Shown: in pieces, positions 53,849 through 62,091 of the stretch
Layout of the letters: the number at the start of each line of letters is the position of its first letter
How positions within the stretch are numbered: the first letter of the stretch is position 1
Source of the DNA: Amycolatopsis tucumanensis
Lineage (GTDB): Bacteria > Actinomycetota > Actinomycetes > Mycobacteriales > Pseudonocardiaceae
DNA: 64,000 nucleotides
Reading direction: 5' to 3'
Assembly (NCBI RefSeq): GCF_021654135.1
Contig: NZ_JAKGSD010000009.1
Coordinates: forward strand, 1-64,000
The notes under the pieces: model-generated
What the model was told of the DNA's origin: nothing
Databases searched by the model: none
Seen by the model: only the letters and a program-made list of their open reading frames with translations
Program-made: the position numbers and the translations under genes

Positions 53849-55381
53849 ATGACCACGAGGAGCCGGGCGATCCCGCTCGCGCTCGGCGCCGCGGCTGTCC
53901 TCGCGCTCGCCGGCGTCGTCGCGGCCGTCGCGACCGATCCCGCCCCGCCGGCCGTGGTTCCGACCGCGCAGGGCGCCCCGGCCGCTCCCCCCGCGCCGCC
54001 CGCCGCGGTCTGCGGCAGCCCGGCGCTGGCCGGGCCGGCTTCGCCACCGCCCGGCGCGGTGGTCGTCCCGGCAGGCAGCAACGCGGGCTTCGACTTCAGC
54101 ACGCCGGGCGCGACGTACTGGTTCGCGCCCGGGGTCCACACGCTCGCGCCCGGCGAGTACTCGCAGATCAGCCCCGGCGCGGGCGCGACGCTGCTCGGCG
54201 GGCCCGGCGCGGTGCTGGACGGCAACCGCGACAACCGGTACGCCATCACCGGCCGCGCCACCGGCGTCACGATCCGGCACCTGACGATCCGCAACTTCGT
54301 CGCGCCCCGCGACGAGGGCGTGGTGAACCACGACTCCGGCGACGGCTGGACCGTCGAGCACAACACCCTGACCCGCAACCGCGGCGCGGCGCTGATGGCG
54401 GGCGCGCGTAACCGCATCGCCGGGAACTGCCTGGCGGACAACGGCCAGTACGGCCTGAACGCCTACCAGTCCGGCAACCGCATCACCGATCTCGTCGTCG
54501 AGGGCAACGAGTTCACCGGCAACAACACCGAGGACTGGGAGGCGCAGCTGCCCGGCTGCGGCTGCACCGGCGCGATGAAGTTCTGGGCGGTCAACGGCGC
54601 CGACGTGCGCGACAACTGGATCCACGGCAACCGCGGCACCGCGGTGTGGGCCGACACGAACAACAACGACTTCCTCATCGAGGGCAACCTCATCGAGGAC
54701 AACGACGGCACCGGCATCTTCTACGAGATCTCCTACAACGCGGTGATCCGCGGCAACACGTTGCGGGACAACGCGTGGCGCACCGGCCGCGAGTTCGCCG
54801 GCGAGCGCGACCCGTTCCCGACCGGCGCGATCTACCTGTCCGAGACCGACGGCGACGCCCGGATCCCGGCCCGCACCGCGAAGATCGAGGTCACCGGGAA
54901 CCTGCTGGAGAACAACTGGGGCGGCGTCGTGGCCTGGGCCAACGCGGACCGGTTCTGCAACTCGTCCGCGTCGACCACCGCCGACTGCACGTTGATCGTC
55001 GGCCCGGAGAACACCTCGGTCTGCTCGCCGCCCGCGATCGCCCGCGAGCCGCTGTACACCGACTGCCGCTGGTGGACCTCGGACCTGGAGATCCACGGCA
55101 ACACCTTCCGGTTCGACCCGGCCGCGGTCGACGGCGGATGCCCGGTCGAGTTCTGCGGGCGGATGGCGCTGCTGTCCAACTACGGCAGCTCACCGGAGTG
55201 GTCGCCGTACCAGGGCGACGTGATCCAGCGGCACATCGTGTTCGCGGCGGGCAACCGCTGGCACGACAACACCTACACCGGGCCGTGGCGGTTCACGGTC
55301 CCGGACATGAGCACGACGGTGCCGGTCCCGCAGTGGACCGGGGCGCCGTACCACCAGGACGCGGGCAGCACGTTCGGATGA
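53849..55381 (+). CDS. Right-handed beta-helix secreted protein (second paralogue)
   Basis: A 510-residue protein with an N-terminal signal segment (about residues 8-28), a Pro/Ala linker, and a beta-helix that matches the paralogue at 44032-45546 block by block: DEGVVNHDSGDGW, NRGAALMAGARN, CGCTGAMKFWAVNGADVRDN, WADTNNNDFLIEGNLIEDND. Unlike the first copy it has no clear lipobox Cys, so it may be released instead of anchored. A GTG one codon upstream is an alternative start. It overlaps the next gene by four bases (ATGA). Confidence 0.82.
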   Translation: MTTRSRAIPLALGAAAVLALAGVVAAVATDPAPPAVVPTAQGAPAAPPAPPAAVCGSPALAGPASPPPGAVVVPAGSNAGFDFSTPGATYWFAPGVHTLAPGEYSQISPGAGATLLGGPGAVLDGNRDNRYAITGRATGVTIRHLTIRNFVAPRDEGVVNHDSGDGWTVEHNTLTRNRGAALMAGARNRIAGNCLADNGQYGLNAYQSGNRITDLVVEGNEFTGNNTEDWEAQLPGCGCTGAMKFWAVNGADVRDNWIHGNRGTAVWADTNNNDFLIEGNLIEDNDGTGIFYEISYNAVIRGNTLRDNAWRTGREFAGERDPFPTGAIYLSETDGDARIPARTAKIEVTGNLLENNWGGVVAWANADRFCNSSASTTADCTLIVGPENTSVCSPPAIAREPLYTDCRWWTSDLEIHGNTFRFDPAAVDGGCPVEFCGRMALLSNYGSSPEWSPYQGDVIQRHIVFAAGNRWHDNTYTGPWRFTVPDMSTTVPVPQWTGAPYHQDAGSTFG

Positions 55382-56520
55382 GCGGAGGGCGGATGGGACG
55401 CAGGTTGTGCGCGGAGAGCGAGTACCCGGCGGCGCTGCTCGCCGTGGCGGGGTACCGCCTGCCGGGGAGTGACCGGGCGTTCCCGGCGGAACCGGTGGCC
55501 ACCGAGGAGTGGCCGAGGCTGCTCGCGGCGGCGCGGAAGCACCGGATGACCGGGCTGCTGACCGCGGCGATCACCGCGGGCGCGTTCCCGGCGACCGGCG
55601 AGCAGGCACGCGAGGTGAAGTCGGCGCACGCCACCAACCAGATGCGCGTGCTGGTGCTGGAGCACGAGCTGCTGCGGATCCTGGACCTGCTCGACGGGGC
55701 GGGCATCGAGGCGCGGGTGCTCAAGGGCACGGCGGTGGCCCACCTGGACTACCCCGATCCGGCGCTGCGGTCCTTCAACGACCTGGACGTGATGGTGCGC
55801 GCGGCGGACATCGACCGGACCGTCGCGGTGCTGGGGACGGCCGGGTTCCAGCGCACGCTCGCCGAGCCGCGGCCGGGGTTCGACCGGCGCTTCGACAAGG
55901 GCATGACGTTGCGCCCGCCCGCCGGGTACGAGCTGGACCTGCACCGCACCTTCGTCCTCGGGCCGTGGGGGCGGCGGGTCGACCTGGACGCGGTGTGGGA
56001 CGGCGGGCAGGAGTTCGCCATCGGCGGCCGAGCGGTGCGGGCGCTGTCGCCGCCGAACCGGTTCCTGCACGCCTGCTACCACGCGGCCCTCGGCGACTGG
56101 CCGCTGCGGCTCGGCTCACTGCGGGACGTGGCGGAGATGCTGCGGGTGGTGGATCCGGGGCCGGTGCTGGCGCTGGCCGGGTCGTGGGGCGCGGAGGCCG
56201 TGGTCGCCGCCGCGGTGGCCGACACGGTGCGCCTGCTGGGGATCAAGGTCCCCGGCCCGCTGGCGCACTGGGCGGTGGCCTACGTGCCGTCGCCGCGGGA
56301 CGAGTCGTGGCTGGGGTTGCACACGACGCCGGACAAGACGTTCGCGGCGCAGGCCGTGGCCACCCTGCGGGTCCTGCCCTGGCGCGACAAGCCGGCCTAC
56401 CTGCGCGCGCTGGTCTTCCCGGACGCGGACTACACGGCGGACCGGCACCGGAACCCGTTGAGCCGCTTCACCTACGCGCTGCGCGAGGTTCGGAAGGGCT
56501 CGCCGACCGGGACGCGCTGA
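55378..56520 (+). CDS. NTP_transf_5-type nucleotidyltransferase family protein
   Basis: A 380-residue protein with the pattern VLKGTAVAHLDYPDPALRSF then NDLDVMV, the nucleotidyltransferase active site (the acidic pair in DLDVMV), followed by ELDLHRTFV and the helical PPNRFLHACYHAAL region. Proteins of this family occur in polysaccharide loci and also in lasso-peptide loci with HPr-kinase-like genes, where a homologue modifies the phosphorylated peptide (pseudomycoidin-type). Coupling to the beta-helix gene favours the polysaccharide locus; the lasso locus lies only 2 kb away. Confidence 0.75.
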   Translation: MSGGRMGRRLCAESEYPAALLAVAGYRLPGSDRAFPAEPVATEEWPRLLAAARKHRMTGLLTAAITAGAFPATGEQAREVKSAHATNQMRVLVLEHELLRILDLLDGAGIEARVLKGTAVAHLDYPDPALRSFNDLDVMVRAADIDRTVAVLGTAGFQRTLAEPRPGFDRRFDKGMTLRPPAGYELDLHRTFVLGPWGRRVDLDAVWDGGQEFAIGGRAVRALSPPNRFLHACYHAALGDWPLRLGSLRDVAEMLRVVDPGPVLALAGSWGAEAVVAAAVADTVRLLGIKVPGPLAHWAVAYVPSPRDESWLGLHTTPDKTFAAQAVATLRVLPWRDKPAYLRALVFPDADYTADRHRNPLSRFTYALREVRKGSPTGTR

Positions 56521-56523
56521 GGG

Positions 56524-57450
56524 TCAGCGCCGCAGCCGGGCGACCAGCAGGTTCGAGTCGTCGCCCACCAGGTTGGCGCCGTTGGTCACGTAGACCCGGC
56601 TTCCCCGCACGACGACGGCCGTGGTGCCCTGCATGCCGTCCCCGGCGTCGAGGAGGGTCTCCGCGGAGCCGTCCGCGCCGACCCGCACGAGCTTGCTGTC
56701 CTGGTTGATCGCCGCGAGGATCTCGTCGCCGCGGCCGGTGAAGTCGAAGTCGTCGATGCCCGCGAGCCCGGTGGCCCGGACCTCGGCGGGGCCGCCGGTC
56801 AGCGGGATGCGGACGATGGTGCCCCGGTCGGAGTTGCTCGCCCACACGGCGCCGTCGTGGACCTTCAAGCCGTTCGCGCCGAAGAAGCCGTGGGGCGCCA
56901 GAGCCGGGTCGGCCGACCACACGGAGGCCGCGCCACCACGCAGCGGCGCCTGCCAGATGCGCCCGCCCGCGGAGTCGGTCACCAGGAAGCGGTCGCTGTC
57001 GATGACCAGGGCGTTCGGCATGGTGTCGGCGGGCAGCGGCACGACCAGCCGTGGCGTCCCGGCGCGAATCTGCCAGATCCCGGTCAGCCCACCCTGTCCG
57101 GCGGAGTAGAGGAAGTACACGTCGCCGCGGTCCGAGCGGGCCACCCCGGTGACCACGGGTGTCCCGACGACCGGCGTGGTGCCGCCGCCGTCCGGTGGGA
57201 GCGGCATCGTGACGAGCACCCGGACGGCCCCGTCCGGCGCGACCCGCACCACCTGGCGGGCGGGGATCATGCCGACGACCGCACCGCCGCCGGGTTCCGG
57301 GGCGATGCTCTCGGCGGCCTGCCCCGCGGCCCGGTCGAAGTGGGCGAGGACGCGCACGTCGGCCAGGCGGGTGCCGGCGTCCGCGGTGGCCGGGACACCC
57401 GCGGCGAGCAGGGCGGCGGCGAAGAGGGCGGTGATCCGGTGGGGCGTCAT
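56524..57450 (-). CDS. Secreted ScyD/SMP-30-like beta-propeller protein
   Basis: A 308-residue protein with a signal peptide (MTPHRITALFAAALLAAGVP, cleavage near ATADA) and six-bladed propeller repeats such as IDSDRFLVTDSAGGRIWQAP and ASNSDRGTIVRIPLTGGP. The family includes gluconolactonase-like and ScyD proteins; catalytic metal ligands are not clear. The ATG overlaps the stop of the upstream regulator gene (ATGA, 57447-57450), so the two are coupled and the regulator may control it. Confidence 0.8.
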   Translation of the reverse strand: MTPHRITALFAAALLAAGVPATADAGTRLADVRVLAHFDRAAGQAAESIAPEPGGGAVVGMIPARQVVRVAPDGAVRVLVTMPLPPDGGGTTPVVGTPVVTGVARSDRGDVYFLYSAGQGGLTGIWQIRAGTPRLVVPLPADTMPNALVIDSDRFLVTDSAGGRIWQAPLRGGAASVWSADPALAPHGFFGANGLKVHDGAVWASNSDRGTIVRIPLTGGPAEVRATGLAGIDDFDFTGRGDEILAAINQDSKLVRVGADGSAETLLDAGDGMQGTTAVVVRGSRVYVTNGANLVGDDSNLLVARLRR

Positions 57451-58298
57451 GCTTCTCCTCCGGTGGTGAAGGTCTCCTGGCCGAGCACGGCCAGCAGCTC
57501 CAGCTGGGACACCGCGGCGCTGCCCGGCGCGGGCGAGTAGACGATCAAGCGCTGGTCCTGGCGGGCCGTGGCCAGCACGTCGAAGTCCAGCTCGACGAGC
57601 CCGATCACCGGGTGCCGGATGCGCTTGCGGTCGCTGCGGCGGACGGCGACGTCGTGCCGCGCCCAGAACCCGGCGAACTCGGCGCTCTCCGCCCGGAGCG
57701 CCTCGACGAGTTCGCGTGCCGCCGGATCGGCCGGGCGGGCCGCGAGGGTCGCGCGCAGGTCCTCGACCTGCGCGTGGCTTTCGTGGTCGTGGTCCTCGGC
57801 GGGGTGGCGCTCGCGCATCGCCGGGTCGGTGAACCACCGGTAGGTGCAGCTGCGGGCCAGGCCCCGGAAGCGGGTCTGCTCGCCGAGCAGCGCGTCCGCC
57901 ATGACGTTCTGGGCGAGCACGACGTTCAGGTCGGTGGCGATCAGCGCGGGGAGGCCGGTGAGCCCGTCCAGGAGCCGGAGGAGGCCGCGGCTGACGTGCT
58001 CGTCACCGCCGGTGCGCGGCGGGGCCTGGTGGCCGGCGAGCCGGAAGAGGTGGTCGCGTTCGTCGACGGTGAGCCGCAGGGCGCGGGTCAGCGCGGTGAG
58101 CACGGAGACTGATGGTCGCGGGCCGCGGCCCTGCTCCAGGCGGGCGTAGTAGTCCGGCGACATGCCGGCGAGCTGGGCGACCTCGAAGCGGCGGAGCCCC
58201 GGCGTCCGGCGCCGCCCGCCGGCGGGCACCCCGACGTCCCCAGGCTGGAGCACCGCCCGGCGACGCCGGAGGAAGTCCGCGAGTTCGTTCCGTTCCAC
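57447..58298 (-). CDS. MmyB-like helix-turn-helix regulator
   Basis: A 283-residue regulator. The N-terminal HTH (about residues 28-75) includes RFEVAQLAGMSPDYYARLEQ, and the C-terminal MmyB-like PAS-type ligand domain (about 100-270) includes LIATDLNVVLAQNVMADALL. Homologues bind fatty acids and control secondary metabolism. The GTG at 58298 gives the usual N-terminus. It lies between the polysaccharide and lasso loci and could regulate the latter as well as its coupled propeller gene. Confidence 0.87.
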   Translation of the reverse strand: MERNELADFLRRRRAVLQPGDVGVPAGGRRRTPGLRRFEVAQLAGMSPDYYARLEQGRGPRPSVSVLTALTRALRLTVDERDHLFRLAGHQAPPRTGGDEHVSRGLLRLLDGLTGLPALIATDLNVVLAQNVMADALLGEQTRFRGLARSCTYRWFTDPAMRERHPAEDHDHESHAQVEDLRATLAARPADPAARELVEALRAESAEFAGFWARHDVAVRRSDRKRIRHPVIGLVELDFDVLATARQDQRLIVYSPAPGSAAVSQLELLAVLGQETFTTGGEA

Positions 58299-58339
58299 GT
58301 GCCCAGCATGATCCGCGCGGGGTGGGGACAACCAGGACT

Positions 58340-58602
58340 TGCGGATCCCACCCAACGGGCGGCGGCCAGCCACGCCCGCTGCGGCGACGACACGATCGGC
58401 GGCCTAGTGCCGACAACCAGGAACCGCCGGACTCCTACCGAGCGGTGGCCAGTCCGGCCCGCTGCAGCACCGTCCCGCCAAGCCGCGCCGCCCCGCGCAG
58501 CAACCCACCGGCACCACCTACCGGACCGCCGCCAGCCAACCCTGCCGCCCCACCGTCCCACCAAACCGCGCCGCCCCGCACAGCAACCCACCGCCGAACC
58601 AC
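58340..58602. repeat. Decayed tandem copies of the 3' end of the lasso cyclase gene
   Basis: Downstream (on the minus strand) of the cyclase stop at 58603, blocks that match its last codons (LQQAWLAAAR plus TAG) recur about three times with a period near 80-86 bases: CGGACTGGCCACCGCTCGG+TAG, GGTTGGCTGGCGGCGGTCCG+TAG, and GCGTGGCTGGCCGCCGCCCG+TTG. The segments between them also repeat (GGGTTGCTGYGCGGGGCGG, then CGCGGYTTGGYGGG). No gene is seen in this stretch. Confidence 0.75.
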
Positions 58603-59733
58603 CTACCGAGCCGCCGCGAGCCAGGCCTGCTGCAGCAACGTCATCGACGCCGCGTGCGGCTTCGCCGACAGCCATCCGTCCCGCAGCGCCTGCGCGTCCA
58701 CCAAGTCGTGGTCCACCCCGCGGCCGGTCCACTCCCGCGCGAACGCCCTCGTCCGTCCGGTGAACACCGCGCCGGTGAAGGTCGCCTTCGTCGTGCGTTC
58801 CAGGACCTCCCGGGGCAGCAGGTCGCCGAACACGTCGCGCATCGTGGCCGTCCGCCCGCTCCACCCCCAGAACCCGGCGGCCCGCGCGATCGCCGCCACG
58901 AAGTCCGGCTCCGCGAACGTCTGCACGTACCGGCAGTCCAGTTCGGACCCCAGCGCGCGCACGCTCTGGTAGCCCAGCCGCGCGCACCGCCGCGTCGTGA
59001 ACTGCCACGCGTGACGGCCGGCGTGCAGCTCGTACGCCGCCGCGTCCGCCGCGTCCCGTTCGGCGAGCAACTCGGCCGCGGCAGGCCGCAGCCACGGCCG
59101 CTGGTGCCGGTTGCGCAGCGCCGCCCGCCGCCGCACCCGCGCCGGGGCCAGCGCGCGCACCGCGTCCGGGAACACGCTCGCCCGCACCCGGCCCCGCGCC
59201 TTGAGCACCTTCGTCAACGGCGTGATCCGCTTCAGCCCGAACACCTCGTCGCCGCCCTCGCCGGTCAGCAGCACCCCGCCGCGGGCCGCGTCCATCATCC
59301 GCCAGGTCGGCGCGAAGTTCGGCGGCCACACCAGCCCGTGCCGCCGCAGCACCGCGGTCGCGATGGGCCCGACCGGGTCGTGCTCGTCGTCCACGGTCAG
59401 CACGATCCGTTCGGTGACGCCGAGGTGCGTGAGCACGGCGTCCTGCCACGCGGTCTCGTCCGACTCCGGCGCGGCCGGATAACGCAACGTGATCGGCACC
59501 GGCAGCGGCAGCCCTTCGCGCCGCGCCAGCGCCACCGCCGCGGCCAGCAGGGCGGAGGAGTCCCGGCCACCGGAAAAGGCGACCAGGCACGGTGTGCGGC
59601 TCAGGTGGCCGAGCAGGATCCGGTCCAGCACCCGCCGCGGCTCGCCGGGATCGCCCAGCGGCAGCGGGAGGAGGTCGTACCCGTTGATCCAGCCACCCGC
59701 GATCTCCAGTCGGTCCATTGTGTACAGCGCCAC
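58603..59733 (-). CDS. Lasso-peptide macrolactam synthetase-like protein (first cyclase)
   Basis: A 376-residue protein of the asparagine-synthase fold with the PP-loop AFSGGRDSSALLAAAV (about residue 52) and the ATP-site block LLTGEGGDEVFGLKR (about 160). It adenylates the side-chain carboxylate of core residue 9 and closes the ring with the N-terminus. It is much shorter than typical cyclases (about 600) because the N-terminal glutaminase-like domain is absent. It follows both precursor genes on the same strand. A homologous second protein lies at 63404. The 3' end is tandemly duplicated downstream. Confidence 0.78.
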   Translation of the reverse strand: MALYTMDRLEIAGGWINGYDLLPLPLGDPGEPRRVLDRILLGHLSRTPCLVAFSGGRDSSALLAAAVALARREGLPLPVPITLRYPAAPESDETAWQDAVLTHLGVTERIVLTVDDEHDPVGPIATAVLRRHGLVWPPNFAPTWRMMDAARGGVLLTGEGGDEVFGLKRITPLTKVLKARGRVRASVFPDAVRALAPARVRRRAALRNRHQRPWLRPAAAELLAERDAADAAAYELHAGRHAWQFTTRRCARLGYQSVRALGSELDCRYVQTFAEPDFVAAIARAAGFWGWSGRTATMRDVFGDLLPREVLERTTKATFTGAVFTGRTRAFAREWTGRGVDHDLVDAQALRDGWLSAKPHAASMTLLQQAWLAAAR

Positions 59734-59821
59734 CGGGTGCTCACTTCCGGACAGTCGGCGGACGGGGACAGGTGGTCACGGGACCGGCGGGCGACCGCCG
59801 GCCCCGTGACCGGGCAACGCA

Positions 59822-59962
59822 TCACGAGTAGGCGTCGTTGTCGCCGAGAATCGGGATCGCCCACGTGAGGTTGTCCGGCGAAGAACCAAACAGGTTCGCC
59901 TGTGTCAAGTCCGTCACCGAACCCAACAGGGTGATTTCCGGGGCCGTGTAGGGCTCGCGCAT
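59822..59962 (-). CDS. Lasso-peptide precursor 1 (46 residues)
   Basis: The leader (residues 1-21) has the YxxPxI motif YTAPEI (5-10), G14-S15 and L19-T20, with Thr at position -2. The core (22-46) opens ANLFGSSPD, giving a nine-residue ring from Ala1 to Asp9, and ends DNDAYS with a C-terminal Ser that a lasso kinase could phosphorylate. The ATG has GGGGGGAGG upstream. It lies 44 bases after precursor 2 and about 90 bases before the cyclase. Cleavage and ring positions are inferred from family rules. Confidence 0.88.
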   Translation of the reverse strand: MREPYTAPEITLLGSVTDLTQANLFGSSPDNLTWAIPILGDNDAYS

Positions 59963-60006
59963 GTGTTCACCTCCCCCCGCCACTGGCAGGAACGGGAAAA
60001 CCGGGG

Positions 60007-60144
60007 TCACGAAAACGTCAGATCTCCGAAGAGGGTGCCCGCGGCGAAATCGGCGTCGAGCCGGCTTCCCGACGACTGACCGAGCGTGAGCTCGGACAAC
60101 GAGCCGATGTCCTCGATGCCGGGGGCGGCGTACTCTTTCTTCAT
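60007..60144 (-). CDS. Lasso-peptide precursor 2 (45 residues)
   Basis: The leader (1-21) has the same spacing as precursor 1: YAAPGI (5-10), G14-S15, L19-T20 with Thr at -2. The core (22-45) opens GQSSGSRLD, a Gly1-Asp9 ring, and ends GDLTFS, again with terminal Ser. The core contains Arg7 inside the ring and otherwise differs from core 1, so the locus should give two distinct products. The ATG has AAAGGAG upstream. It is first in the minus-strand operon. Confidence 0.88.
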   Translation of the reverse strand: MKKEYAAPGIEDIGSLSELTLGQSSGSRLDADFAAGTLFGDLTFS

Positions 60145-60300
60145 GTCACTCCTTTCCGTTAATCGTCGACGTGACAGAGCCCAAGGACCTCGACCGGGAT
60201 TCGCCTGAATGCGGCAGGCCGTTACAACCACTCGCCGAATGTGCTGGTGACGTTGTCCAACCGGTACCGGGACAATTCCTGGAATACGTTTTCCCGGCGG

Positions 60301-60306
60301 TACGAT
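60301..60306 (+). promoter_or_regulatory. Candidate -10 box for a leaderless lasso ABC-transporter transcript
   Basis: TACGAT (TANNNT pattern) ends six bases before the GTG at 60313, consistent with transcription starting at the start codon. No Shine-Dalgarno sequence precedes that GTG. The -35 region is unclear. It lies in the divergent gap to the precursor operon. Confidence 0.35.
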
Positions 60307-60312
60307 TCGACG

Positions 60313-62091
60313 GTGGGGATCACACGCATCGCGCGGGCTTCGGCGGCCACGCCACGGCTGATCGCGGCCGCGGCGCGCGAGGTCGCGGCGGCCGACCGGT
60401 TCGGCACCGTGACGGCGGCGGTCTACCAGATCATCGGCGCCGTCGGTGCGCTCGGCGTGGTCGCGGCGAGCAAACTGACCTTCGACGCGTTGCTGCAACC
60501 GGAGCGCGCGCGCTTCGGCCTCACCGTTTCATTGCTGGCGCTGGCGTTGATGACGGCGCTGACCGGTTCGGTCGGCGCCCTGCAGACCCAGCAGCACCGG
60601 CTGCTCGGCGAGCGCGTGTCGCAGCGGGTGTGGGACAGGGTGCTGGACACCACGGCGCGCGCGGACCTGGTGACCTACGAGTCCGCCGGCTTCGCCACGT
60701 CGCTGGAGCGCGTCCAGCAGAACGCGCTCACCCGCCCGTTCGCGGTGACCACCGCGCTGCTCGGCCTGACCGGCAGCCTGCTGGGCGTGGTCACGATGTC
60801 GGCGGTGCTGATCGGCGTCGAACCGCTGCTGGTGCCGATCCTGCTCGCCGCCGGGCTGCCCGCGGTGCTGCTCGCGCGGTGGGCCAGCCGCACCGAGTTC
60901 GCGTTCGCCCACCGGCTGACCCCGCTGTTCCGCCGCCGCAACTACCTGCGGCAGCTGCTCACCCAGCGCCCGTACGCGGCGGAGCTGCGTGCGTTCCACT
61001 CGACGAAGCCGCTGCGGGAGCGCCACCGCGAGCTGAACGCCGGTATCAACGTTCAGCTGCGGCAACAGGTCCGGCGGCGGCAGCTGATCGCCGGTCTCAC
61101 CACGATCGGCGTCGCGCTGTCGCTGACGGCCGCGTTGCTGGCGATCATCGGCCTGGTGCGCAGCGGCCGGATCGACCTGCCCGCCGCGGGCGCGGCCGCG
61201 ATCGCGGTGCGGTTGCTGAGCAGCCAGCTCGGCACGCTGTTCACCTCGATCGGCGGGCTGCTCGAATCGGCGCCGTTCCTGGCCGACCTGGAGCGGTTCG
61301 TCGCGTCCGCCCCGCCGTCGACCGCCGCCGGGCAGAAGCGGCCCCTGCGGCAGGGAGTCGTGTTGCGGGACATCAGCTTCCGCTACCCCGAGCAGGAGCG
61401 GCCCGCGGTCGACGCGGTGGACATCGAGATCGGCGCGGGCGAGGTGGTCGCGCTGGTCGGCGAGAACGGGTCCGGCAAGACGACGCTCGCCAAGATCGTC
61501 GCCGGACTGTACGACCCGGACCTCGGCACCCGCCGCTGGGACGGCGCGGACGCCCAGCCCGCCGACATCCGCGCCTCGGTCACGGTGATCTTCCAGGACT
61601 TCGTGCGGTACCAGATGACGCTGCGCGACAACATCACGATCAGCGACGGCGACCGGCCGGGCGACGAGGAGTCGGTGCACGACGCGGCCCGGCGCGCGGG
61701 TGTCCTCGGGGTGACGCGCGAGCTGCCGCACGGCCTGGACACGATGCTCGGCCGGGACCTGGACGAGGGTTTCGACCTGTCCGGCGGGCAGTGGCAGCGG
61801 GTGGCTCTGGCGCGGGCGCTCTACCGGGACACGTCGCTGGTGGTGCTGGACGAGCCCGCCGCGGCGCTCGACCCGCGCGCTGAGCACGAGCTGTTCACCG
61901 ACGTCCGCGCGATGCTGGGCGGCCGCGCCGCGCTGCTGATCTCGCACCGATTCTCCAGCACCCGCATGGCCGACCGGATCTACGTGCTCGACGCGGGCCG
62001 CGTGGTGGAGTGCGGCACGCACGACGAGCTGATGGCACGCGCCGGCCAGTACGCCGAGCTGTACCGGCTCCAGTCAGCTGCTTACCGCTGA
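60313..62091 (+). CDS. Lasso-peptide ABC exporter (D protein)
   Basis: A 592-residue half-transporter with a six-helix membrane domain (about 30-310) and a nucleotide-binding domain with Walker A LVGENGSGKTTLAK (about 385), signature LSGGQWQRVALARAL and Walker B SLVVLDEPAAALDP. It exports the mature lasso peptide and gives self-protection. GTG 60313 was chosen because of the leaderless promoter pattern; an in-frame ATG at 60241 is the alternative. It is divergent from the precursor genes, and its 3' end overlaps the convergent kinase gene by 18 bases. Confidence 0.85.
   Translation: MGITRIARASAATPRLIAAAAREVAAADRFGTVTAAVYQIIGAVGALGVVAASKLTFDALLQPERARFGLTVSLLALALMTALTGSVGALQTQQHRLLGERVSQRVWDRVLDTTARADLVTYESAGFATSLERVQQNALTRPFAVTTALLGLTGSLLGVVTMSAVLIGVEPLLVPILLAAGLPAVLLARWASRTEFAFAHRLTPLFRRRNYLRQLLTQRPYAAELRAFHSTKPLRERHRELNAGINVQLRQQVRRRQLIAGLTTIGVALSLTAALLAIIGLVRSGRIDLPAAGAAAIAVRLLSSQLGTLFTSIGGLLESAPFLADLERFVASAPPSTAAGQKRPLRQGVVLRDISFRYPEQERPAVDAVDIEIGAGEVVALVGENGSGKTTLAKIVAGLYDPDLGTRRWDGADAQPADIRASVTVIFQDFVRYQMTLRDNITISDGDRPGDEESVHDAARRAGVLGVTRELPHGLDTMLGRDLDEGFDLSGGQWQRVALARALYRDTSLVVLDEPAAALDPRAEHELFTDVRAMLGGRAALLISHRFSSTRMADRIYVLDAGRVVECGTHDELMARAGQYAELYRLQSAAYR

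Noticed and set aside
60007..60498. 163-codon form of lasso precursor 2
   Set aside because: The upstream part is antisense to the exporter start and low-complexity; the ATG at 60144 has a good RBS and gives a leader equal in length to that of precursor 1.
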